64,000 nucleotides of DNA, taken from positions 113,093 through 177,092 of the forward strand of contig VZSF01003264.1 in the NCBI GenBank assembly GCA_013398295.1, written 5' to 3'. The notes under the pieces were generated by a model that saw nothing but the letters and a program-made list of their open reading frames with translations, did no database searches and was not told the origin of the DNA. The first letter of the stretch is position 1; each line of letters opens with the position of its first letter. Both the position numbers and the translations under genes were made by a program. Shown one piece after another: positions 1 through 11,160 of this stretch. The stretch is from Chionis minor (lineage: Eukaryota > Chordata > Aves > Charadriiformes > Chionididae).

Positions 1-2937
1 GATCATCAGTAGTGAGTTTCTTACATGCCTTTACAGTCCGAGCTTGTGAGAAGTCAGTGGGAGTTTAGCTTTCCCTTTGCCTTCAGTGGGCAGGAATTAG
101 ACCTGGAAAGTGCAGCTCCCTAATTATAGTGGTAAAACACAGCCAGCCGCCGCAGTGCGGTTTGTTTTTTGGTTTCTTCCCTAGCGTTCTTCCCAAGGCT
201 TGCTCCGTGTTTCGGTACTGCTGTTGGGTCCTATCGCTGGGCTGCCTCTGGATAATGTCCTGTAGCTGGGATGTCAGGGTCACCCAGTGGTCTCTTAAAA
301 GCTAGATTATCTTACGTCTGTTTTCTTCTGGGCTAGTCACTAAATGCAGATAGATCTTTTTCCTCCTCTGGCTCTCCTTCCCTCTTCCCTCAATCTCTGA
401 TGTATATTACACCCCAGAGACCGAATGTTACCAGAGATGGTAAATGTCTCAAAGCCTTTGGCCTCCTAGTGACCTTGCTGGAACGCTTAGGCTGGATGGG
501 TTTCCCCCCTCTGCCCCCCTTAAGTGCAGACAGAGTCGTTTGTCAGGAAAATGTTCTTTAAATGTCTTCCTGCGGCGAAGTGAGCATGCTAATGAGTTTT
601 TAATGGTATTCTGCAGTGATGCTGCATGAAAGAGTGTCTCTTCCTCCTCCATTGTGGCTGTTGATTAAAACCACGCTTTCCAAAGCCTTAGCCTGGCTCT
701 TGTCTGGAGGCACTTATCTTCCCAGAGAGGAGCTGTTGTGCAGACAGGTAGCGGGTCCTCCAGCGCCTGCTTCAGACCGCCGTGTTTTCCAGCTCTGGCG
801 GTTTTCAGATGGCAGCTGGAAATCCCAGCACTCTTCTTCTAACTTCAGCGGGATGACTTCTCTCGCAGCTCTGCCGAATCCCTGGGTGGGCAGGAGATGT
901 GTTTGCGTGTGTTGGCAAAGTAATGCGGAGGGACGAATTAATCGGTGATTTTACTCACCTGTGAAGGAAGTATGGGCCATATGCTTCTGTTCTCCATCCC
1001 CAGGGAGGGAGGATGTTTACTTGCTGAGAATTTCCATGTGTAGAAATAAGATCTAGAAATAATTTGAGTCTTTTGAGTGGTCTCATCGCTCAACCTGAAC
1101 TCCCCCAGCTGCGGGGTGGAGAGCAGTACGTGAAATCCGCGGTGAGTCCCTGTCTTCTCTTCCAATTTGGGGTAAACAAGCAGGACAGACCAGGAGTGGG
1201 AGGCAGAAGAGAGGCGTGTGGGAGAAGTGACTTGCTCCAGCAGCCAATTAGCTGTGCTTCCTGCTAGAAACAGTGGGCCAAATCTCTTTGCTGAGCCTTT
1301 GCCAGGACTTACTCAGGTGAGCAAGGTGAGACCGCTTCCTTCCAGCTCTCTGTGGTGCTTTACAGAAGGAGGAATGACTTCTGCATTGACCAGCGTAGTG
1401 CAGGAGAAGGGGCTACAGGTGGGTTTAACCGGTACCATAAGCAAAACAGGACCCGTAAGATGATGTGAATGTGCCGGGGGAATTTATCTTACTGCAATCC
1501 TGCAAGTTCCTGCAGGTTCGTCTTACTACTGCTGCCGTGGCTGTTTCTGATCTTATCCCTAGCATGGCAGAGAGGTACCACCCTGCAAACTATCACATCA
1601 CTTGGCTGGTCCGTGTACAGCACCTGGAGGCTCTTGGTTTTGCACCGTGAAGCCAGCAACCCGACAGATCTCCCTCCTTCCGTGGTGACTTTGTAGTTTC
1701 TGTGGATCTGGGGTCTGTAAGGCAGGACCTGTTTCTCTGTGTGTTTCTCTGATGTGTGTCACCTTTCCCCAGAAACCTGCTCACCGGTAGGAGGATAATG
1801 TAAATAATTAACAAGTGATACTTTCAAAATTTGTTTTTAAGGAAAGACCTTGTCCGTGTGGAGGCTACTGTGGTTGAGAAGACAGAGTCGTGGCCAAAAA
1901 TTAACATGCGCTTTTGGAAGAGGCATGGCTATCAACGGAAGAAAAGTAAGATGAAAAAAATACAGAGCTCCCTTCCCCGCTGTTTTGTCACTGGCTTCAG
2001 GAGGGGAACATATCGCGACACAAGGGCAGCCCTTGGGCAGGGAGGCTCATCCAGCACCGTGTCCCCAGGGCCCCTCGTGGCACAGCACCTGTGTCCCAGC
2101 CCGCTGCCCCAGCTGTGCCCTCTGTGTGCAGAGCACGGTGATTTAATGTCCCCGTGGTGCAGCACCCCTGTTAGATAGCCTTGCAGAAGACCTTGCTGGA
2201 AAAAAATACCCCGAGCGGAAAAGCAATCTTGTTCTCTTTCCAAAGCCTGAAACACTGGTTATGTGATGGCAGATATTAGCAAGTCCTAACGGTATCCTGT
2301 GACGGGCTTTTTGATTACCAAACCACTGCCCCTTCTCAGATGTGACTGACAGGGAGAAAAATTATGACAGCTTTTTCATGAAGCATATGCAAAAACCTTG
2401 AGCAGCCCGAGACGGCCGCAGGGGAGCTCTGGCCGGAGCTCTGGTTCGTGCCATGCCGATGGCACGCGCCTGTCCTGCCCAGCTGGCAGCGTCTGCCGGT
2501 GCACCCCCTCCTGGAAACCGTCAGGCCTCGGCATGCCTGGAGCTAACGTAGCTAAGCCAGCAGCAGCCTTCCAAAAGGTACACAACGGTGTGTTTTGTGC
2601 TGTCATCTCATCTGGTTTTTTCCTATTTTCATTCTTTTTCAGTCATCGTGAACCCACAGACTGTTCTGCGGATAAACACCATAGAAATTTTCCCCTGTTT
2701 GTCGTGATTGATTGATCGGGTGTTGTGTGGCTTCGGTTTATTATTGCTTTAGGCAATTATGGAAATAAAGCTGCCTTGTCATTGGAAAGTTCTGGACTTC
2801 TTGCTGTTGTCACAAATGGAAATCTATACATACTTTCTTTTTAAAATAACCAAATGAAATATTTTTTTAAACTATTATTTCAGCCTTGATGGTGTTTATT
2901 TGTCAGGAGCTCTCAACAACCCAGGATCCATTCTGCA

Positions 2938-3109
2938 GTCCCTCGGTGTTTCTTAAAGCATGCGAGTGCTGGGCTAAGAAACAGCATGTCTTGGCTTCGG
3001 GAGGATGTAGGGGGAATTTTCTGTCCTTCCTGGTTATGGGGAGACGCTTGAAAATAACAAGAGAAGCTTCAAAGCTCAGAAATAGGGAAGGAAGAGCTCG
3101 GTGTTGATT
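2938..3109. repeat. Diverged duplicated segment, copy 1
   Basis: About 172 bases that align almost end to end with 4898-5068. Shared landmarks are a run at about 3010-3035 (GTAGGGGGAATTTTCTGTCC), CAGCATG, and AAGCTTCAAAGCTCAGAAAT. Copy 1 carries about 5 extra bases (AACAA) near 3057, so the frame is not conserved and a shared exon is unlikely. It is either a local segmental duplication or two copies of a dispersed repeat family I do not recognise. It does not resemble the CR1 3' end. Confidence 0.75.
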
Positions 3110-4897
3110 CCAAAGAATGCCTGCTAGCTGTCAGACACTTTCATGCCAGCTGTGTCTACCTTTGCCTGCGCGGCTCCATGTACTTCAGGAATTCAGGCTC
3201 AGCTCTGTCTTAAAAACACCTTGGGCTTTGCTGGTTGTAGAAGAAAAGGGCCGTCTGCCGCACCAGAGGCAAGGCTCTGAGCCTGGAAGGCACAGTCGGT
3301 GTGTATAATTAGTCAATTTAAAGAGCCTGTTCCTGTACTTAGTTATTCCTGTCCTTGCAAGTTTCCCTACCCTGGGACCGGGAGCGCACGTGAGGCTGGC
3401 GGAGAGGCAGGCGTGCTTGGGTGAGCTGGTGAAACGCTCATTGCTCTCCCCAGACTGCAGTTACGTGGCTGTAAATAGGCAAGGTGTTTTAAGAGTGCCA
3501 AGTGTAATTTTGCCCCCCCCTCTCCCCCCACTGCCCCTTTTCCTCTTCTGACAACAACGCTGCTGCTCTGTTCATACAAATCCTGGCATTGCATGGCTTC
3601 AGGGAATATCCTAGGGTACAGTGTGACCCACAGCAAACGCGGGACTGAAGACAGCAGTGAAACGAGATGACTGCAGGATCCCAAATCTACTCCCAGGTCG
3701 CGTTAAGTGGTGAAAATCCTTCTTAAAGATTAGCAACAGGAGATGCAGCGGAGAAATTACCCTCTTAAAGGTGAGCCAAAGAGTCTATTGCATAGCAAAA
3801 AATTGTGTGTGTTAATACCTTCAAAATAACAGCTCTCGGTGGCTCAGGAGTGATTTCGTGCCTATTTCACAGACTTGGTGCTTGGCCTACGGAGTGTATT
3901 TTCATGTCTGGCCCTCGGTGTTTTCTCTCCGCGTGGCCGGCGAGCCGAGCGCGGTCGCTTGCTGAGCAGCGTGGGGATGGCCGGGTTCAGGAGGCTTCTG
4001 CGGCCAAGGTCCGCCTGTGGGGCTGGACTGTAATAACGGCTGGGAAGAGTTTGCTGGAGCTTTCAGCAGGCTCCGGGGGTAGCTGACAGATTCCCTACAG
4101 CTGCCATAGAAGTGCTAAGTGGGCCCTGCTCGCCTTGTCACTTCTCTAGGGAATGCCTTCCTTCAACGGAGCCGGGAGGAAACGCCTGTGGATGTCCTTG
4201 TGCACCTGGCTGGGCCTCCTTCGCAGCACCGCGGCTGCCCACCACCCTCTGCTGAAGGAAATGCTGGTTTTGAACGTAACTACGTCTGGGTCTTGTCCTG
4301 TCTTTCAACTCTCACGAGTCTGTGTGAACCTCAGGGCGCCACTTCAGGTGCCGTAAAGGGCAAGCTTGATGGCTCCGGCTGCATTTCGTCTTGCCTGACT
4401 TCAGCCGCAGAAAGATCCAGGCGTGCCTGGGTTAAGCCAGTTCCCTGGGCGCCCGAGGGAGATGGTCATCTGCAGGGCTTGACTCATCTCCTCCCCTTTA
4501 GGATTGTCTGGCACGAGCGGCCCTGGGGAGACGCTGTTTCTTCTCTACTGCCCCTACAAGGAGCCCGGACACCTAGATTTTAAGCAGCTAATGGTAATAT
4601 GAAGGCAGGGACCTTTCTGCGACCAGCTTTGATCGTTGTGTCCTCGTTTCCAAGCTCTTACCCACGGAAAGCAGTGGGGGAACCTCTCCAAAGATCGTCT
4701 CCCACCTCTTCCCCCCTCTCCCACAGGTGGCTGCGGTTCTGCGCTGGGACCGCCGATCCCAGCAGTAGCGGTGCGTCGCAGCGTGTCGCCTGCTGGCACG
4801 GCTGCGATCCCAGCCGCTGCCTTCCCCTTGCAGCGCGTTCAGGGTCGGCAGCGGAAGCAGCCGTGCCAGCTGGAGCAGTTTGACTGCAAACCTCGCC

Positions 4898-5068
4898 GTC
4901 CCTCCGTGCTGCTTAAGGCATGTGAGCGCTGCGCTGAGGAACAGCATGGCTTGGCTTTAAGAGGAGGTAGGGGGAATTTTCTGTCCTTCCTGCTTATGGG
5001 AAGACACTTGAAAATGAGAAGCTTCAAGGCTCAGAAATATGGAAGGAAGAGCTGGGTGTTGTTGATTG
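4898..5068. repeat. Diverged duplicated segment, copy 2
   Basis: Second copy of the segment at 2938-3109, in the same orientation and about 1.96 kb away. By eye the copies are roughly 80-85 percent identical, with one 5-base indel and a 3-base GTT difference near the 3' end. Confidence 0.75.
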
Positions 5069-5639
5069 AAATGAAAAATCAAATGTCTTAAGTCAATGTA
5101 TAAAACTGGTGTCTCCCCACCCCAGCAAAAGGCCTTGGGAAATGGAATTCTAGTCCGCGTGACACAGTACATGAAATCAGGGTGGCTTCACAGCTCTTTG
5201 CGGGGAGGAAAATGCAGGAAGGGAAGATCCAACCAATATCAGGAACTCCTAGTTTTTGAAAACTTGATAACGTAAAGTTAGAGCAAAATATTCAGGTTTT
5301 TTTTTTTTTTTTAAATGATGCATTCAGACTCGGGCAAGAGGGGATTGTTTTGACATTTTCCTCAGGGGAATTTAAAGAGAAAGCTTTATGCTGTTCCAAG
5401 TGGAAGCAGAAATCCCCAGTTCTCTGTAGAGAAGTCACAGGTCTGCATTTGGCTTGGCGTGTTGGGGGGCGGCTGCTTGTGATACTCTTGCTGGCTGATA
5501 CACGTGGTTTGCCACACATGAATAGTTTAAGAGCAGAAATTTCTCAACAAAGCGGGCTATTTTTTTTTTTTTTAATTTTCCTAAGCACTGATTCATAGTG
5601 GAAATTCAGTTGTTAGGACAAAGCACCTTGTTGGACGGC

Positions 5640-6470
5640 CCATCAGATCAGGGTGGAATCTGAGCGATGCTTTGCCCAGAGACGGGGGATTAGGCACCCT
5701 CGGGGGTCAGACGAGAACCAGGGCCGAGCTCCTGCGCCCAGCGCCTCCAGCGCAAAACCGCAGCGTTGTCCCTGTGATCCCGCCGCGGTGCCCTTTGTGT
5801 AAATGCGGAGTCGCAGGCTGGGGAGCGGAGCGAGGGCATCTCTGCTGAGCCAGACCCGAATTCCAGCACCGGCTCCCTGCCCGCTGGCCACAAAGCCGCG
5901 GGCTGATCTGCTTTCTCTCTCTCGCTTTCGAAGAATGTCGGTAGGGCTCCACTTCGCTCCCCGCCAGGAGGACAACAGGCTTCGCGGCGCTGACATTCTT
6001 CCACACTAAGGAAGCGTTGTTTCCTTGCCAGTTTGCTTGGACGGAGTTGTGGGGAGGTGCCACTGCCGCTCTGCCAGCCCCGCTTTGGCCTCGCGTCGCT
6101 CGTGTCCCCCCACTCGGAGCGTGAATTCCCCGGGTGCAGCAGCCGGGATTCCCGGCTCGGCTGCTCTCCGGATCCCAGGCACACCGTGCAGCCCTCCAGG
6201 ACACCCCTCATCCCATCCTCCCCTCCCGCTACCCCCCCAGGTAGGGGTGTTCAGCCAAGCCCCAGTTAAGCGTGCGCCGCGGCAGCGACAGCGAGCGGAG
6301 GGGCTGCTGCCCGAGGATGGCGGAGCTGCCGGCAGCCCGGCCGTGCCCTCGTCCTTCGCCCTCCGGAGAGCAAGGGACCGTGGCACTCGGTGCCTCTGTG
6401 GCTGCACTGGGCTCTTCCCAGCCTCGGATACAGACACTTCCAGGAGCTGGTTTGGAGTGAGATTTTGATC
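5640..6470. other. CpG-rich block
   Basis: GC-rich with many CpG dinucleotides (for example GCGCCCAGCGCC near 5735, GCGCCGCGGCAGCGACAGCG near 6275). Frames are open on both strands, as expected from composition alone. It could be a promoter CpG island. No TATA box, start codon with a recognisable peptide, or donor site points to a particular transcript. Confidence 0.45.
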
Positions 6471-9400
6471 GTTAAAAGGCTAATGCTGTTCTTCTAAACC
6501 CCACAACGGGATGTGACGGTCACGGCTGCCTGGATGCAAAGTCTGCAGCTCTGAGGGGCTTGGGTTTGAGTTTCACATCCCGACAGCAAGATCACCGTCG
6601 TGACTGAAGGGGAAACAGCCCGTGCTGGTCAGCCCATAGCATAGCTTTCTGCAGCGTACCTCCAGAGCTCTGTCTGGACAAGTTTTAAATTACCTACGTG
6701 ATGGGGTTCCTCTTCCTTCCCTTGGCAAGTTGTTCTGTGTTCTAAAATAAGCTCCACAAGCAAAGCCGTTTCTCGCAGTGTGAAGGCTTCCCATTGTGAG
6801 GATCCATTATTTGTGCAGCCTAATGAAGCGTGGTAGACGTGGCGAGCGTCAGTGTCCTGTCTTCCCGACGGCCAGCATCTGCAGAAAACCAAAAGTGCAC
6901 GAAACTCTCTTTGGGAGCCGAGGGCCAGCAAAGGGATTTAGCAACTCGGTTACGATATTTGGATGTGCTTAACGTTCACGTGCTCTGCCGTGTCCTGAGC
7001 TGCAGGCGTTTATCCTGCTGAAGCGGCGAGGCAGCTTGAAAAGTTCCTGGGACATGTCGTTCTCCGGGGTGGGAGGGAAATGCCGTTAATATGCCCCTTT
7101 GGTGTGCTTTTTCTTTTCTCTGCCAGCTTTGCAAAGGCGTCTTTGAACTCTTACGTGGAGCCAGATTTATTTTCTCAGCATGATCTGGCCCCGCTTTGGC
7201 TGCACGTCGAAGCACACTTTAGCGGTTAGAAATCAGCAACAGACAGAATGTAACACCAGGGAACTGTGTTGGTCTGATTCCTTTTGCGCTAGTGGTTTTC
7301 TTGTCTCTTGTGACTGAAAAAACAGCCCCTTTGTGAAGAAGGGAAAGGGAATGCTTCACCACCGGGTCCAGGCTGATACAAAGCCCTTACGGAGAAGTCA
7401 GAGAGCGGCCAGCAAGCCTGGGCGTGAGCAAGCGCTGGGACTGGGTGCCTTTCAGCTGTTTTCTTTCTCCCTATTTAAAGGACATGGGACAAGCCACCGG
7501 GATCCATGTCCCTGCTCCTGCCTGGCTGCTAACGCAGCTTTCGGGTGGCTGAAGCAAAGTCAGGGTTTGATTTTGGTAGGAACGGAGCGAGCCTGCAAAG
7601 CTGCTGAGAAAGGAGAGGGCCCTGAAGTCTGAGAGCACTTTTTAATTGCACGCTGGCTTTGCTATAGCAACCAAAAATATGTTTATTGACAGGGCGGCAT
7701 GGCTTCAGTTATATTCTTGGAGAGCATTCCCTGAAGGCCCTGTCCGACGTTAACTCTCGAGAGGCATGCTGGCAGCGAAGCCTGTTGCACGTGGCAGTGT
7801 CTCAAGAGGAACAATGTTTGTACAGTCGTTAATGAGCGACAATTAAATGTGATACGTGAGTTGGAAACGTGGGGTTTGAGCCCTTCCAGTGGATGCTCAG
7901 GAGATGAGCTAAGCCTTGGGGGACCAAAGCTTTGAAATACCGTGGTCATTTTTGAAAATGGGGTGCAGGCTTCAAAGTGGGCTTGAAATTGAGTTGTTTT
8001 CTGCACAGATCTAGTATCCCACACCTTCAGATCTTCTAATGGAGAGAAAGGGGACCCGCTTTTGTTTTGTCTTCCTTTTCTAAATAAAAACAAACACGCC
8101 ACTTCTTTCAGAAGCTGAACTTTGCTGTTCAGTTTTTTTTTTGGGAGCTCCCAAAATAGCTGATGATCTGGCAGGGCTTTAGTTTGGACCTTAGTACGGG
8201 ACTGCTACAATCCAAGGAGATTTGGTTCTTTGTCTGCTTTAGGACAACTTTTTATTTGTGCTGGATTTTTGTTTGCAGGGACATGATTCATGGGTGCCTT
8301 TGGCCTCTTTCCCAGTGCAGACTCCACATCTTTAAAAAGCGGCAAGTGTGGAATAGCCTGACCACAAATATTTCAACAGAAAACAATATCTACTCCGCCT
8401 ACTTTCATCCGGCTCCGCCGCAGGTGCCTTGTTGCACTGGAGGTGGCTTATTCAGCGATCGCAGATGATAAAGTTGTGTTCCCATTGTGGTCCCAGCAAA
8501 CATGGGACCGCGTCAGCACCGGTGCGGAATGCGCGTAGGGGCACGTGGCTTCCCACCATGCTGAGGAGACGTGCGCGGCAGGTGAGCAGGGGTTCCTCTG
8601 GGTGCTCCCCACATGTGCTCTCACGGATATAAACCCACCAGCTCCGGGGCCTGAGCCAACCTCTTCCTAAAGAAGTCCAGGATATATTTTTCTGTGCTGT
8701 CTCTGAAGAGTTGGCATTGGGTTGGAGGCACGCAGTGGTCTGATCCAGCCTGGCCATGGGAGATGGCTTTGAAGGGTGTAGAGCTGTTTTCTCTCCAAGC
8801 GGTGCTTTCAGCTGGTGGTTATCCGGTGACCCCCAAGGCCAGCACTTCCCTGGGCCGGAGGGGAGTGGAACACCGTGAATTGCAGCACTCTTAGGTTTGT
8901 TGACTTAAATCAAGGATGAAAAAGAAACAAATTTACACAAGTTCTGGTCTAGGTCAGTCCACTCCTATCGCAGATTTTGATAAGTGAAACAACGGATCGT
9001 TTTGGAGGGAGAGAAGGAAGTTGGGTGCAAGCTGGCTGGAGATGTTTCTCCTTCAAAGTTCTGCCGTGGGCTAAGCATATCATCACTCTACACTTGGCTA
9101 AATTTAAACACTGGCCACCAAAAAAGTTTTAGGTGGACTCTGCAGAATGCTTGTATTCTGTCCTGACGGCTAAAGTAGTATAGGAGATCATCTTATGCAA
9201 ATACCTCTCCCACGCCTCCCCTGGGGGCTCTGCCGGGAGAACAGCACCCCGTGTTTCATAACGCTTCCCCATCGGAGAGCTGGTTTGGTGAGCGCTGCCC
9301 TTGGATGTGCGGGCAAGTGCCTAGGTGTGCCGTTGTGTTCTCCAGCAAGAGCCTTGGGAGGCTCAGAGGAGGTCAGCGAGGGTGGAAGGACAGAAGATCG

Positions 9401-11160
9401 GTTGTTGCCCAGGGCTCTGTTTCTTGAACTCGATGCGTAAGGCCGCCCCAGAGCTGACAGACGCCTTCTGCATGCGGAGGGTGCCTGCCCCCACCCTCCT
9501 GTGTGGCTGCTTCTGCGTCGCTAAGGCTGAGCCTGCCCTGCCTTCAGTGCACCTCTGTGAAACCTTGTTGGGCTACAAAATGTGTTTGAACCGCAGAGCT
9601 GTGCCGCGGCTGTCACCAGAGGGGACCCAGCTGGGCGAGGAGGACACTCACGCGCTGACTGCTCCGGCCTGTCGAAAGAGTCCCGCAGCCCAGCCTGGGA
9701 TCCCCTGGCTTCCTAGACATCGGAGCAGGGCCGTGTCGATTTTCCCTGGGGGAAGATCTCGTGTCTTTTTCCTCGGCACTGGAAGAAAAAGATGAGGCAG
9801 CATCGCTTCCTCTGCCATTGCTGAGGGTCTCTCGGGGAACAGCTCTGCCAGGGGGAAGGCTGGGCTCTGGGGGTTTTTGGCGTCCTGAATAGGGGAACTG
9901 GACACAACGGCGGACTGTGAGGGACGTGCATCCCTCTCCCTCGCGACGGAGATGTGTGTGGGAGCTGGCGTGGCGGCGTGTGGCGATGGCTCGGCTTTGC
10001 GGAAGCGCAGGGGAGGTGGAGTGGTTCTCCCAGGGCGACGCTGGCAGCTCTGCTGATGCCCGGCTTCAGTTTGAAGTCTGTCCTTCTTGTACGCTTGTTC
10101 CCGCGGCCCTGTGAATCCGTGCCCTTTCTATGCAATCAAAATGAAGGCAGGTAGAGATGCATACGTTGGGACTGGTCGGGTTCCGGCGTGGCACAAGGCT
10201 GCGGCGCCGGCTGCGTTGCCAGGAGGTGAGGGCAGCACGCTCCTGCTGCGGAATGTGCACCAGGAATCCCGACCGCCCCGGGAAAGTGGAAATAGTTACT
10301 CTGGGTTCCTCCAGCCAGGAACCTGCCAGCTGGTTCCTCCCTTCTGAAGTGCGAGGGTTGATTTTCCGTGAAATTTGACTGTTTTTTGCCACAAAACTTG
10401 CAGGAAAAGGATTTTTTCTGCGGCTTCTCCCTCACTGTCAGGCTTGGCTGAAATCGAGCAATGTCTTCAAAAATGGTATTGAAGTGGGACAGGCAAGACA
10501 GAGGACTTGATTGCAGACATCTCATTTCCTTAGGAAATTGGGCTAAAAATAGGAAAGGAACATAACGGAGACTTCTTTTTCTCAACAACCCCCTCTCCGC
10601 GCCCCCCCCCTTCCCAGCTGGGAATCAGCTTTTGTCCTGAACCCTGAGGTTTATTGCTCTTGCTGTCGTCTCTGGGCTCCAGATGGAGGCAAGCCGTGAA
10701 CGTGCCCTCACCAGCTTTGGAGAGGCGGTGCAGGGACACGCTTGTCGCGAGTGGCTGATGCACGGGAGGACACGACGTGCTGGCTTGCGATGGCAGGACG
10801 AGTTTCTGGGTGAATTGTGCTTGTTCTTGGGGGAGAGCCCCGCTCCCCAGCAGAGCCTTGCCCCGGCAGCTGCCGGCTGCGCTCTCCCCTTGGCAGCGGC
10901 GATGCTTTCCATGACCCCCCGGTCCGAGGTGAGACACCCAGTTAGGCGCTGGTGGTGCGCTCGTGGCTCCTGGAGCCAGGGCCCATCTTCTCCTTTGGAC
11001 ACATGACACGGTCTATAAATACCGGGTGGGTGTTGTGTTACCGTGAGCAGCGGCCAAGGCGGATGGTCCCTGCTCGGTTGCAAGCGAAGCCACCCGAGAT
11101 GGCCAGGCAGAGAGATCCCCGTGCCAGAGAGATGCCTAACGCCCTGGGAGAGGGACTGAA
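6471..11160. other. Non-coding stretch, no supported gene
   Basis: Unremarkable mixed-composition sequence. A TATAAATA at about 11024 precedes the CpG-rich block that begins near 11200, but no transcript evidence accompanies it. I see no repeat or coding signal elsewhere in this stretch. Confidence 0.5.

Larger units (their letters stand above)
1..5640. other. Non-coding stretch, no supported gene
   Basis: Moderate-GC sequence with stop-rich frames and only short ORFs lacking recognisable domains or paired splice sites. It contains the two copies of a diverged duplicated segment listed separately, a T16 tract near 5298 and an AATAAA at about 2764. The latter could be the end of a transcript entering from the left, but no coding exon supports that. 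Confidence 0.6.

Noticed and set aside
1831..2178. Short basic ORF resembling a ribosomal-type tail ([14 protein letters not shown])
   Set aside because: No acceptor or start context, the rest of the frame is nondescript, and the Lys-rich part reflects an A-rich patch.
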